A DNA stretch of 64,000 nt, taken from the NCBI GenBank assembly GCA_963714405.1, contig CAVQOH010000002.1, positions 62,001-126,000 of the forward strand, read 5' to 3'. The stretch comes from JAZGGS01 sp963714405. GTDB lineage: Bacteria; Bacteroidota; Ignavibacteria; Ignavibacteriales; Ignavibacteriaceae. A program made the position numbers and the translations under genes. Position 1 is the first letter of the stretch, and each line of letters opens with the position of its first letter. This document shows, one piece after another, positions 33,799-41,543 of this stretch. Below the pieces are notes generated by a model that was not told where the DNA came from, made no database searches, and saw only the letters and a list, made by a program, of their open reading frames with translations.

Positions 33799-35592
33799 AT
33801 GAGCATTTACAAAGGTGATGAGGAAACATTAGGTAAAGCATACGATTCAAAATTAATGAAGCGTTTGCTTGGTTATATTAAACCATACAAGAATTATGTC
33901 ATCTTCGCAATAGTGCTTAACATTTTTGCTGCAGCATTATTACCTGTACGCCCATTGCTAACTAAAATTGCAATTGACGACTATATTGCTAATTCTGATT
34001 ACAATGGATTGCTGTTAATAGCATTATTACTTTTCGGCTCGTTACTACTTCAGGCGGTCGTACAGTTTTTCCTAACTTATTATATGCAATACCTTGGGCA
34101 GAAAGCTTTATTCGATTTGCGCACAAAGATATTTAACCACATACAAAAACTTGCACTAAAGTTTTTTGATAAAACTCCTATTGGAAGACTTGTCACGCGA
34201 TCTACTAATGATGTAGAAGCTTTAGGTGAACTTTTTTCATCAGGCATTGTTATGGTATTCAGTGATGTTTTTATCATCGTGTGGATTCTTGTATTTATGT
34301 TTTTTATGGATTTCAGTCTTTCTATGGTTACACTTTCTGTTCTACCGGTGCTTATTTACGGCACATTTCTTTTTAGAAAAAAAGCCAGGGAAAGTTACAG
34401 GGATGTGCGTCTTCATCTTGCAAGGTTAAATTCTTATATGCAGGAACATGTTACAGGAATGAGTGTCGTACAGATTTTTAACAAAGAAAAAGATGAGTTG
34501 AAGAAGTTTTCCAACATTAACAAAGATTACAGAACTGCAAATATTAAATCTGTTTTTTATTACGCTGTGTTTTTCCCAAGCGTTGAACTAATAAGTGCAG
34601 TAGCACTTGGATTAATTATTTGGTATGGTGGCGGCGAAGTAGTTCAGGGAACTTTAACTATAGGTGTACTGTTTGCCTTCATTCAATTTACAGAAATGTT
34701 TTTCAGACCTATAAGAGATCTTTCTGAAAAGTACAATATTATGCAAACTGCAATGGCATCTTCAGAAAGAATCTTTAAGTTATTGGACAACCACACCATC
34801 ATTAAGAATCCCGAACAACCATTACAACTTTCAAAATTAAAAGGGAAGATAGATTTTAAAAACGTTTGGTTTGCATACAACGATGAAGATTATGTGCTAA
34901 AAGATATTTCATTTTCAATTAACCCTGGTGAAACAGTTGCAATAGTCGGGCATACGGGTGCTGGTAAAACAAGCATTATAAACATTTTAACCCGCTTTTA
35001 CGAAATTAACAAAGGCAGTATATTGCTTGATGGAATGAATATTGAGAAACTTGACAAGCGTGAATTAAGGAAGTATGTTTCATTGGTACTGCAGGATGTT
35101 TTTTTGTTTTCAGGAAATATCGAATCTAATATTAGCCTGAATAATGAACGGATAGAAAAGGAAAGAATAATTGATGCCGCAGTTGCGGTTGGAGCAGATA
35201 AATTTATTGAGGACCTACCGGCTAAATATAATGAAGAAGTTAAAGAACGAGGAGCAACATTAAGTGTTGGCCAAAAACAGTTAATATCCTTTGCAAGAGC
35301 TTTAGCGTACGATCCGCAAATACTCATACTTGATGAAGCAACTTCAAGTGTTGATACGGAAACCGAAAACTTAATACAAAAAGCGATAGAAAAACTATTG
35401 ATTGGAAGAACCGCAATAGTAATTGCTCATAGGTTGTCAACAATTCAAAGTGCTGATAAAATAATTGTTCTGCATAAAGGTGAAATAAGGGAATCTGGAA
35501 ATCATCAGGAACTACTGGCAAAACAAGGAATTTATTACAAATTATACCAACTACAATATAAAGATCAGGAAATTTTACTTTCCAAACAGTAA
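33799..35592 (+). CDS. ABC exporter half-transporter, catalytic-site subunit
   Basis: The 597-residue partner of the preceding half-exporter. It has six membrane helices, Walker A GHTGAGKTS, signature LSVGQKQ (second Gly of LSGGQ replaced by Val) and a canonical Walker B with catalytic Glu, ILILDEATSSVD, and switch His (AIVIAHRLST). Pairing with the first subunit gives one consensus ATP site (its Walker motifs with the partner FSGGQ) and one degenerate site (partner Asp with its own LSVGQ), as in TM287/288. It begins directly after the first subunit stop and is followed 23 bases later by fbp. Confidence 0.9.
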   Translation: MSIYKGDEETLGKAYDSKLMKRLLGYIKPYKNYVIFAIVLNIFAAALLPVRPLLTKIAIDDYIANSDYNGLLLIALLLFGSLLLQAVVQFFLTYYMQYLGQKALFDLRTKIFNHIQKLALKFFDKTPIGRLVTRSTNDVEALGELFSSGIVMVFSDVFIIVWILVFMFFMDFSLSMVTLSVLPVLIYGTFLFRKKARESYRDVRLHLARLNSYMQEHVTGMSVVQIFNKEKDELKKFSNINKDYRTANIKSVFYYAVFFPSVELISAVALGLIIWYGGGEVVQGTLTIGVLFAFIQFTEMFFRPIRDLSEKYNIMQTAMASSERIFKLLDNHTIIKNPEQPLQLSKLKGKIDFKNVWFAYNDEDYVLKDISFSINPGETVAIVGHTGAGKTSIINILTRFYEINKGSILLDGMNIEKLDKRELRKYVSLVLQDVFLFSGNIESNISLNNERIEKERIIDAAVAVGADKFIEDLPAKYNEEVKERGATLSVGQKQLISFARALAYDPQILILDEATSSVDTETENLIQKAIEKLLIGRTAIVIAHRLSTIQSADKIIVLHKGEIRESGNHQELLAKQGIYYKLYQLQYKDQEILLSKQ

Positions 35593-35615
35593 AAAACAAT
35601 AAGGGAGAAAATCAA

Positions 35616-36635
35616 ATGGAACAAGCGCAATTTATGACCCTTGCCCGTCACATCATTGAAGAAGAGAAAAAACATCCTCAAGCAACTGGTGAACTTTCTG
35701 CTTTGCTGCACGATCTTTCACTCGCCGCAAAAGTTATTTCGCTTGAAGTGAATAAAGCAGGATTGGTTGATATTCTCGGTTTTACCGGATCACATAACAT
35801 CCACGGTGAGAATGTCAAGAAACTTGATATTTTTGCTCACGAGATGATGGTGCATGCAATGGATCATGGTGGTCATCTTTGTGTAATGGCTTCTGAAGAA
35901 GAAGATGATGTGATTCCAATTCCAGAACAATTTAAAATCGGGAAATATGTTTTACTATTTGATCCACTCGATGGTTCATCAAATATTGATGCCAATGTTA
36001 GCATTGGTACAATATTCTCAATTTATAAAAGATGCACACCAGATGGAAAACCAGGTACAGAGGAAGATTGTATACAACCAGGAATAAAGCAAGTTGCTGC
36101 TGGATACGTAGTTTATGGTTCAAGCACTATGCTTGTTTACACAGCAGGTAGTGGTGTTTATGGCTTTACCCTTGATCCTGCTTTTGGAGAATTTATACTT
36201 TCTCATAATAAAATACAGATACCAAAAAAATCTAAAATATATAGTATTAACGAAGGTAATTATCTTTACTGGCACTCCGGATTGAAAAAGTTTATAAAAT
36301 ATCTACAGGAAGAAGATGTAGCGACCGGAAGACCTTACTCATCGCGATATATTGGTTCTATGGTTGCTGATATGCATAGAAATTTACTTTACGGCGGAAT
36401 TTTTATGTATCCTGCTGATTCAAGAAATCCAAATGGAAAATTAAGACTGCAGTATGAATGCAATCCAATGGCCTTTATTATTGAACAGGCAGGTGGAAAA
36501 GCTTCAGATGGATTTAAAAGAATACTTGATATAGTACCGGAAACTATTCATCAAAGAACTCCGGTTTTTATTGGCAGCGAAGATGATGTTAAAATGGTTG
36601 AAAAGTTTTTAGCTGAAACAACAGCAACTAAATAA
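35616..36635 (+). CDS. fbp: Fructose-1,6-bisphosphatase class I
   Basis: Gluconeogenic enzyme releasing phosphate from fructose 1,6-bisphosphate. The 339-residue protein has the metal-binding signature FDPLDGSSNIDANVSIGTIF near residue 112-131, upstream EEEDD acidic residues, and RYIGSMVADMHRNLLYGGIF as in the class I family. A clear binding site, AAGGGAG, lies 8 bases before the ATG. It follows the ABC exporter genes at 23 bases; a separate promoter is not evident, although the two functions are unrelated. Confidence 0.96.
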   Translation: MEQAQFMTLARHIIEEEKKHPQATGELSALLHDLSLAAKVISLEVNKAGLVDILGFTGSHNIHGENVKKLDIFAHEMMVHAMDHGGHLCVMASEEEDDVIPIPEQFKIGKYVLLFDPLDGSSNIDANVSIGTIFSIYKRCTPDGKPGTEEDCIQPGIKQVAAGYVVYGSSTMLVYTAGSGVYGFTLDPAFGEFILSHNKIQIPKKSKIYSINEGNYLYWHSGLKKFIKYLQEEDVATGRPYSSRYIGSMVADMHRNLLYGGIFMYPADSRNPNGKLRLQYECNPMAFIIEQAGGKASDGFKRILDIVPETIHQRTPVFIGSEDDVKMVEKFLAETTATK

Positions 36636-36641
36636 TTGCAA

Positions 36642-36660
36642 TAACAAACCCCGTTTGTTA
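36642..36660. terminator. Short palindrome between convergent genes
   Basis: TAACAAAC-CCC-GTTTGTTA, a perfect 8-bp stem with a 3-base loop, after the fbp stop and overlapping the stop of the convergent small gene. The stem is A/T-rich and no T tract follows, so terminator activity is uncertain. Confidence 0.45.
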
Positions 36661-36924
36661 TATCTTAATCTCATCAAGCTTGGCTTTAATTTTCAAAGCA
36701 AGTGCTTCAAGGGTTATACCTTCAATTTTAATCTTTGAGCTTTTCAATAATATATCAGGTGGATCGCCTTCTCCAGTTATATATTTGTAAAGACCAAAAC
36801 CAAGCCGATTTTTATCATTACTAATAGGTATGTGTTCACTAAACATATCCACAATATTATAAACCTGCTTTTCAATTGATGAATCAGGAAACTCTTTTGT
36901 AGCCGGTGGCGGTAATGTTGTCAT
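36658..36924 (-). CDS. Small uncharacterised protein
   Basis: An 88-residue frame with ATG at 36924 and no signal peptide or membrane helix. The N-terminus is Pro-rich (TTLPPPATKEFPDSS) and the C-terminal part is a mixed Ile/Leu/Lys helix (LEALALKIKAKLDEIKI). I do not recognise it. Support comes from a clean frame occupying a gap between fbp and the LPS genes. The ATG is preceded by AAAGGATT, a weak but plausible ribosome-binding site. Confidence 0.55.
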   Translation of the reverse strand: MTTLPPPATKEFPDSSIEKQVYNIVDMFSEHIPISNDKNRLGFGLYKYITGEGDPPDILLKSSKIKIEGITLEALALKIKAKLDEIKI

Positions 36925-37010
36925 AAATAAAATCCTTTAAAGTAGTACTGAAACTTACCTCCCAAATAAGAAAAGTTCAACATTGTGTGGCAGTGAAACT
37001 TTATATTAAT

Positions 37011-37018
37011 TAAATTTG
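37011..37018 (+). promoter_or_regulatory. Bacteroidota-type -7 element of the LPS gene pair
   Basis: TAAATTTG matches TAnnTTTG exactly and lies 27 bases before the ATG at 37046. The -33 element is weak; TTG at 36983 is 25 bases upstream of it, further than the usual spacing. Confidence 0.5.
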
Positions 37019-37045
37019 TTCGATTAAAGATTAAATTCAATGTAA

Positions 37046-38038
37046 ATGGATCTCTCAAAAGTTAAGAAAATATTAATATTTCGTTTAAGCTCGCTCGGAG
37101 ATATTTTACTAACTACTCCGCTTATCCGCTCACTAAAAAGAGTGTATCCCCACATTAGTTTACATTTTCTTCTCAGAGAAGAATATGAGCCGCTGTTGAC
37201 TCATAATTCTAATATTGATAATATATATAAATATGCTGATACCAAACTTGAGCGGCAAATACTTCTCAGTTCAATAATTGCAGAAAATTATGATATTGTA
37301 ATTGATCTTCAAAACAATTTTCGATCGCGAGAACTGATTAGATTTTTAAACTGTACTGTTTATAGATTTAACAAACATCATTTTAAAAAAATACTGCTTG
37401 TTTATTTTAAAATAAACAAATTTAAAAAATTACCTCCTATTCCTTTACGATATGCAAATTCATTCAATATGTTTGAACTGGATAATTTAGGATTAGAATT
37501 TAAAACTAGTAATCAACCTGATGAACTTTTGCAATCTGGTGAAGAATTTATAGGAATTTGTCCGGGAGCAAAACATTATACAAAAAGATGGCACAAAGGA
37601 TATTATAAAGATCTTGGTAAGCTTCTTGAAGCTAATAATTATAGAATTGTTTTACTTGGGGGAAAAGCTGATAAAGAGTTATGCGATGAAATTGCATCAG
37701 ATTTACAAAATCCTGTAAACTTGTGTGCAGGTAATAATATTATGCAAACCGCTGCAAATATGAAGATGTGCAAAGCCATATACTCAAATGATTCGGGGTT
37801 AATGCACCTGGCAACTTCACTTAAAATACCTGTAATTGCTTTTTTTGGTTCAACAGTAAGAGAATTTGGTTTTTTCCCATATAAAAGCAAAAGTATAGTT
37901 TTAGAACGCGATAGGTTACTTTGCAGACCGTGTACTCACATAGGTAAAAAAAGCTGCCCGCAAAAACATTTTAGCTGTATGCTGGATATTACACCAGAAG
38001 ATGCATATAAGACTTTAAATTTATTAATGGCACAATAA
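37046..38038 (+). CDS. Glycosyltransferase family 9 (heptosyltransferase-like)
   Basis: A 330-residue GT9-family enzyme, related to ADP-heptose:LPS heptosyltransferases (WaaC/WaaF), which build the inner core on the cytoplasmic face. The start KILIFRLSSLGDILLTTPLI is the family N-terminal motif, GICPGAKHYTKRW and the later NDSGLMHLATSLKIPVIAFF carry the nucleotide-sugar site. The GSTVREFGFFPY stretch follows. Its stop overlaps the ATG of waaA by one base, so both are coupled. The exact donor cannot be read from sequence. Confidence 0.85.
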   Translation: MDLSKVKKILIFRLSSLGDILLTTPLIRSLKRVYPHISLHFLLREEYEPLLTHNSNIDNIYKYADTKLERQILLSSIIAENYDIVIDLQNNFRSRELIRFLNCTVYRFNKHHFKKILLVYFKINKFKKLPPIPLRYANSFNMFELDNLGLEFKTSNQPDELLQSGEEFIGICPGAKHYTKRWHKGYYKDLGKLLEANNYRIVLLGGKADKELCDEIASDLQNPVNLCAGNNIMQTAANMKMCKAIYSNDSGLMHLATSLKIPVIAFFGSTVREFGFFPYKSKSIVLERDRLLCRPCTHIGKKSCPQKHFSCMLDITPEDAYKTLNLLMAQ

Positions 38039-39315
38039 TGAAAAAAATTTGGCAGTTTTTTTATAACATTATTTTTCTTCCTCCCTTTTACATTCTTGTA
38101 AGAATTGCAGCATTATTTAACAAAAAAATAATGGGAGGAATAAAAGGAAGAAGAAGGTTATTTGAAAATCTTTTTATGCAGATTGATTCTATTGATAAAT
38201 CCCAAAAAACAATTTGGTTTCATTCATCATCCTATGGTGAATTTGAACAGGCAAAGCCAATCATTGAACAGCTTAAAAAAGAGGATAGAGTTAATATTGT
38301 AGTTACATTCTTTTCACCTTCAGGTTATAATAATTCGAAAAAATATCCTTTTGCAGATATAATTACATACCTTCCATTCGATTCATCAAAAAATGCTGGC
38401 AAATTTATTGATTTAGTTAAACCTGATCTTGCTGTGTTTATGCGTTACGATATCTGGCCAAATCATATCTGGGCACTAAAGAAAAAACAAATTCCTTTCA
38501 TTCTTGTTGATGCAACCATGCGTAGTAACTCGCCCAGGAAATTACCATTATTAAAATCATTTCATAAAATACTTTTCAAAGATTTTAATAAAATTTTAAC
38601 TGTATCAGAAAATGATGCGAAGGGATTTAAATGTTTTAATTGCACTGATGAACAAATAAACATTGTAGGTGATACAAGGTTTGACCGTGTTTATCAAAGA
38701 AGTATTATCGCTAAAAAAAGTAACTTAATAAACCGGGAAATTATAAAAAATAAAAATGTATTTGTTGCGGGAAGCACCTGGGAACAGGATGAAGAAGTAA
38801 TAGTAGCAGCCTTTATAAAGCTGGCAAAGTTTGATAAATCTGCTATGCTGATTATTGCTCCACATGAACCCACCCTGCTTCGCTTGGAAAAAATTGAAAA
38901 TGAATTTGCAGGAAAACTTTCTACGATTAGATTTTCTTACCTTAATAATTTTTCTGATGAAAAAGTAATTATAGTTGATTCGATAGGGATATTGTTAACA
39001 CTTTACACTTATGCAGATGCAGCGTTTGTTGGTGGTAGTTTTAAACATAGTATTCATAATGTTTTGGAAGCAGCAGTTTACGGTATACCTGTTTTATTTG
39101 GGCCAAAAATAGACAATTCCCAAGAAGCTAAGCATCTTGCAGAAATTGGAGGAGGAATGTTGGTAAGAGGGAAAAAAGAAATTTACAGACGTCTGAGATC
39201 GTTATTTTCTAATTATGAACTTAAAGATGCACGTGGAAAAATTGCATTTAACTATGTTGAAAAAAACATCGGAGCAACGGAAAAAATTATAAACCAGATA
39301 AACAAAATAATTTAA
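38038..39315 (+). CDS. waaA: 3-deoxy-D-manno-octulosonic acid (Kdo) transferase
   Basis: WaaA adds Kdo to lipid A precursor from CMP-Kdo, at the inner face of the cytoplasmic membrane. The 425-residue protein has an N-terminal membrane segment and GRRRLFENL, then WFHSSSYGEFEQAKPIIEQL, the usual start of the acceptor domain, followed by GDTRFDRVYQR, AGSTWEQDEEV and, in the donor domain, DAAFVGGSFKHSIHNVLEAA then PVLFGPKIDNSQEA. This is the expected order and length for WaaA. Coupled to the preceding GT9 gene; convergent with the DinB-like gene, whose stop is 1 base away. Confidence 0.95.
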   Translation: MKKIWQFFYNIIFLPPFYILVRIAALFNKKIMGGIKGRRRLFENLFMQIDSIDKSQKTIWFHSSSYGEFEQAKPIIEQLKKEDRVNIVVTFFSPSGYNNSKKYPFADIITYLPFDSSKNAGKFIDLVKPDLAVFMRYDIWPNHIWALKKKQIPFILVDATMRSNSPRKLPLLKSFHKILFKDFNKILTVSENDAKGFKCFNCTDEQINIVGDTRFDRVYQRSIIAKKSNLINREIIKNKNVFVAGSTWEQDEEVIVAAFIKLAKFDKSAMLIIAPHEPTLLRLEKIENEFAGKLSTIRFSYLNNFSDEKVIIVDSIGILLTLYTYADAAFVGGSFKHSIHNVLEAAVYGIPVLFGPKIDNSQEAKHLAEIGGGMLVRGKKEIYRRLRSLFSNYELKDARGKIAFNYVEKNIGATEKIINQINKII

Positions 39316-39316
39316 T

Positions 39317-39829
39317 TCATTCCTTTAAATATTTTTCTTCAAGCACGTTAAAATGATGTTTTTCATGTCCTGCAATAATAAATAATAATGAAAGTACAGT
39401 AACTGTAGCTTCATTGGCAACCCCTTTTTTTACAAGCATTTCTTTTGTAAAACCCTTAAACAATAACAGACTTGATTCGCGAAGATGCTTAAATTCTATA
39501 ATTATATCCACTATTACCCTGCTGTTAAAATTTCCGGTAATAACATAGTCATTATGATCATATCCGGGTAATGATTTTTTTTCACCTCTTGCCAAACATA
39601 ATGCACGGTATGCAAATATTCTTTCAGCATCCAGAAGATGTCCAATAACTTCTTTAATAGTCCATTTATTATCAGCATAGCTGAAATTAGCTTTATGCTC
39701 AGATATGGTTTTTAATAGTTTTATATACTTTTTATTTTGCTCAAAAAGTATCTTAAGAATATCATCACCTTCAACAAGATTTATATATTGTTCAAAATAC
39801 GGATTATAATCTCCAGGACTTGGTCTCAT
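39317..39829 (-). CDS. DinB/YfiT-like metal-binding protein
   Basis: A 170-residue four-helix DinB-superfamily protein. Metal-ligand His residues are visible in EVIGHLLDAERIFAYRAL near residue 65 and in the C-terminal GHEKHHFNVLEE, plus acidic residues between. The pattern fits the DinB family of small metal-dependent transferase-like proteins, often thiol-related. No partner gene is evident. The protein is cytosolic and its substrate is unknown. Confidence 0.82.
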   Translation of the reverse strand: MRPSPGDYNPYFEQYINLVEGDDILKILFEQNKKYIKLLKTISEHKANFSYADNKWTIKEVIGHLLDAERIFAYRALCLARGEKKSLPGYDHNDYVITGNFNSRVIVDIIIEFKHLRESSLLLFKGFTKEMLVKKGVANEATVTVLSLLFIIAGHEKHHFNVLEEKYLKE

Positions 39830-39850
39830 TTTCTTCCCTTGTAATAATTT

Positions 39851-40816
39851 CTATTTCCAAATTGCTACTTCAAAAACACCTTCAGAATTGGCAACTGCTC
39901 TCAGCATACTTTCAGTATTAAACACCATTTCATAATTGCCTTTATTATCAACAGCAATAATTCCGCCTGCTCCTTTTGGCAGGATATTAAATACCACTTC
40001 TTCCGTTGCTTCTTTAAGCGAATATTTTTTGAATTCCATTAAAGCGGCAACTCTGTAAGCTAAAGTATATTTAATAAAAAGTTCCCCGGTGCCTGTACCG
40101 GAAACTCCACATGTGTTATTATCAGCATAAGTGCCAGCACCTATTAAAGGTGAATCACCTACCCTTCCTGGCATCTTTCCTGTTAAACCTCCTGTGGAAG
40201 TGGCTGACGCTATGTTTCCATATTTATCAACTGCAACGCAACCAACCGTACCTTTTACTTCTTTTTCCATTTTCATCTTCCACTGCTGATGTCTTTTTTC
40301 AATATGAAAATATTTTGGATCTACTATATCAACATTCATTAACTTACCAAAATCATTTGCACCTTGCCCTGACAGCAAAACATGATTTGTTTTTTCCATT
40401 ACCAACCTTGCAAGTGAAATTGGATTTTTAATAATGGTAACACCAGTAACAGCTCCGGAAGATAAATCAATGCCACTCATGATTGATGCATCCATTTCAT
40501 TAACGCCTGCGGATGTGAAAACAGCTCCTTTTCCAGCATTAAAGAGTGAATCATCTTCTAAATATCTAACAACCAGTTCCACTGCATCTAAACTTTTCCC
40601 ACCAGATTCTAAAATATTTTTCCCGACATTCAAAGCATCAGTTAGTGATTTTACATAAGCTTCTTTAACATCTTCTGAAATTTCCGATGATATGTAACCA
40701 GCGCCGCCATGAATTACAATCGTAAATTTTTCATTATCTGTTTGGGTAAATATTTGAATTGAATAAAAAGAAAAGAATAGTAAAATATAAACTGATATTG
40801 AGGATAGGATTTTCAT
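39851..40816 (-). CDS. Isoaspartyl peptidase / L-asparaginase (Ntn hydrolase), exported
   Basis: The ATG at 40816 follows AAGGAAAT (a good binding site) and begins a signal peptide (MKILSSISVYILLFFSFYSI); an upstream in-frame ATG at 40867 is less likely. The enzyme is made as a proenzyme cut before the nucleophile Thr in GTVGCVAVD (near residue 185). Other landmarks are IVIHGGAGY, GKSLDAVELVVRYLEDDSLF NAGKGAVF, GKMPGRVGDSPLIGAGTYAD and GTGTGELFIK. The family hydrolyses isoaspartyl dipeptides and asparagine. The signal peptide places it in the periplasm or outside, consistent with peptide use. Confidence 0.92.
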   Translation of the reverse strand: MKILSSISVYILLFFSFYSIQIFTQTDNEKFTIVIHGGAGYISSEISEDVKEAYVKSLTDALNVGKNILESGGKSLDAVELVVRYLEDDSLFNAGKGAVFTSAGVNEMDASIMSGIDLSSGAVTGVTIIKNPISLARLVMEKTNHVLLSGQGANDFGKLMNVDIVDPKYFHIEKRHQQWKMKMEKEVKGTVGCVAVDKYGNIASATSTGGLTGKMPGRVGDSPLIGAGTYADNNTCGVSGTGTGELFIKYTLAYRVAALMEFKKYSLKEATEEVVFNILPKGAGGIIAVDNKGNYEMVFNTESMLRAVANSEGVFEVAIWK

Positions 40817-40847
40817 TTTATTTCCTTGTAAGTTTAAATAAACACTA

Positions 40848-41519
40848 ATGTTTTTATTTTTTAACATGAGTAATTTTATAATTTTCCCTGTAATCTTCTT
40901 TTTTCTGCATACTTCCCCGCCATTGCAAGTAACAGATTCACTGATTCAAAATGATAACTCATTGCACCAAATATACTTAATAAAACAATATTGGCATACA
41001 GCTGTTGTTTTTAACTTTATGGATATAGACACAACAATATTTCCCGAAGTAAATCTTTTTAAAGAAGCGAATTTAATTGATATTGGCTGGGGCGATGCAG
41101 AGTTTTACCAGTTACCGGGCTTCGATTCAGGTTTAGCATATAAAGCTTTATTTTATGCCACACCAAGTACACTCCGTGTTGAAGGCATTACAATTTCAAA
41201 GCATAAATATTTTAATTTATCAGAAATAGTTGTTGAGTTTAATATCTCTAAAAATGAGTTGGATAGTTTGTGTACATACATTAGCAATACCGTTTGGCAT
41301 GATTCCGAAGGAACTTATGAAATTTTCAACCAACGAGCTGGAGGAAAAATAAAATTTTTCAGGGCTAATGGTCACTATCACCTTTTTAATACCTGTAATA
41401 CTTGGCTTGCCCGCGGATTAAATAAAGCGGGATTAAATTTTGAAGATAATATAATCCTAACAGAGCAGCTATTTAATGAAGCTGCAAAGGTGGGAAATAT
41501 TATTAAGGTTCAAGATTAA
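40848..41519 (+). CDS. DUF2459-family exported protein
   Basis: A 223-residue protein divergent from the isoaspartyl peptidase, with a hydrophobic N-terminus (FIIFPVIFFFLHTS) and the DUF2459 core: IYLIKQYWHTAVVF, DIGWGDAEFYQLPG, YKALFYATPSTLRVEG and FNTCNTWLARGLNKAGLNF. DUF2459 proteins (TIGR02117) have no settled function; the conserved His, GWGD and Cys residues suggest a papain-like hydrolase fold. A second in-frame ATG at 40866 would give a slightly shorter N-terminus and is possible. Confidence 0.85.
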   Translation: MFLFFNMSNFIIFPVIFFFLHTSPPLQVTDSLIQNDNSLHQIYLIKQYWHTAVVFNFMDIDTTIFPEVNLFKEANLIDIGWGDAEFYQLPGFDSGLAYKALFYATPSTLRVEGITISKHKYFNLSEIVVEFNISKNELDSLCTYISNTVWHDSEGTYEIFNQRAGGKIKFFRANGHYHLFNTCNTWLARGLNKAGLNFEDNIILTEQLFNEAAKVGNIIKVQD

Positions 41520-41543
41520 CTGCTTAACATTATTCTGGTAATG

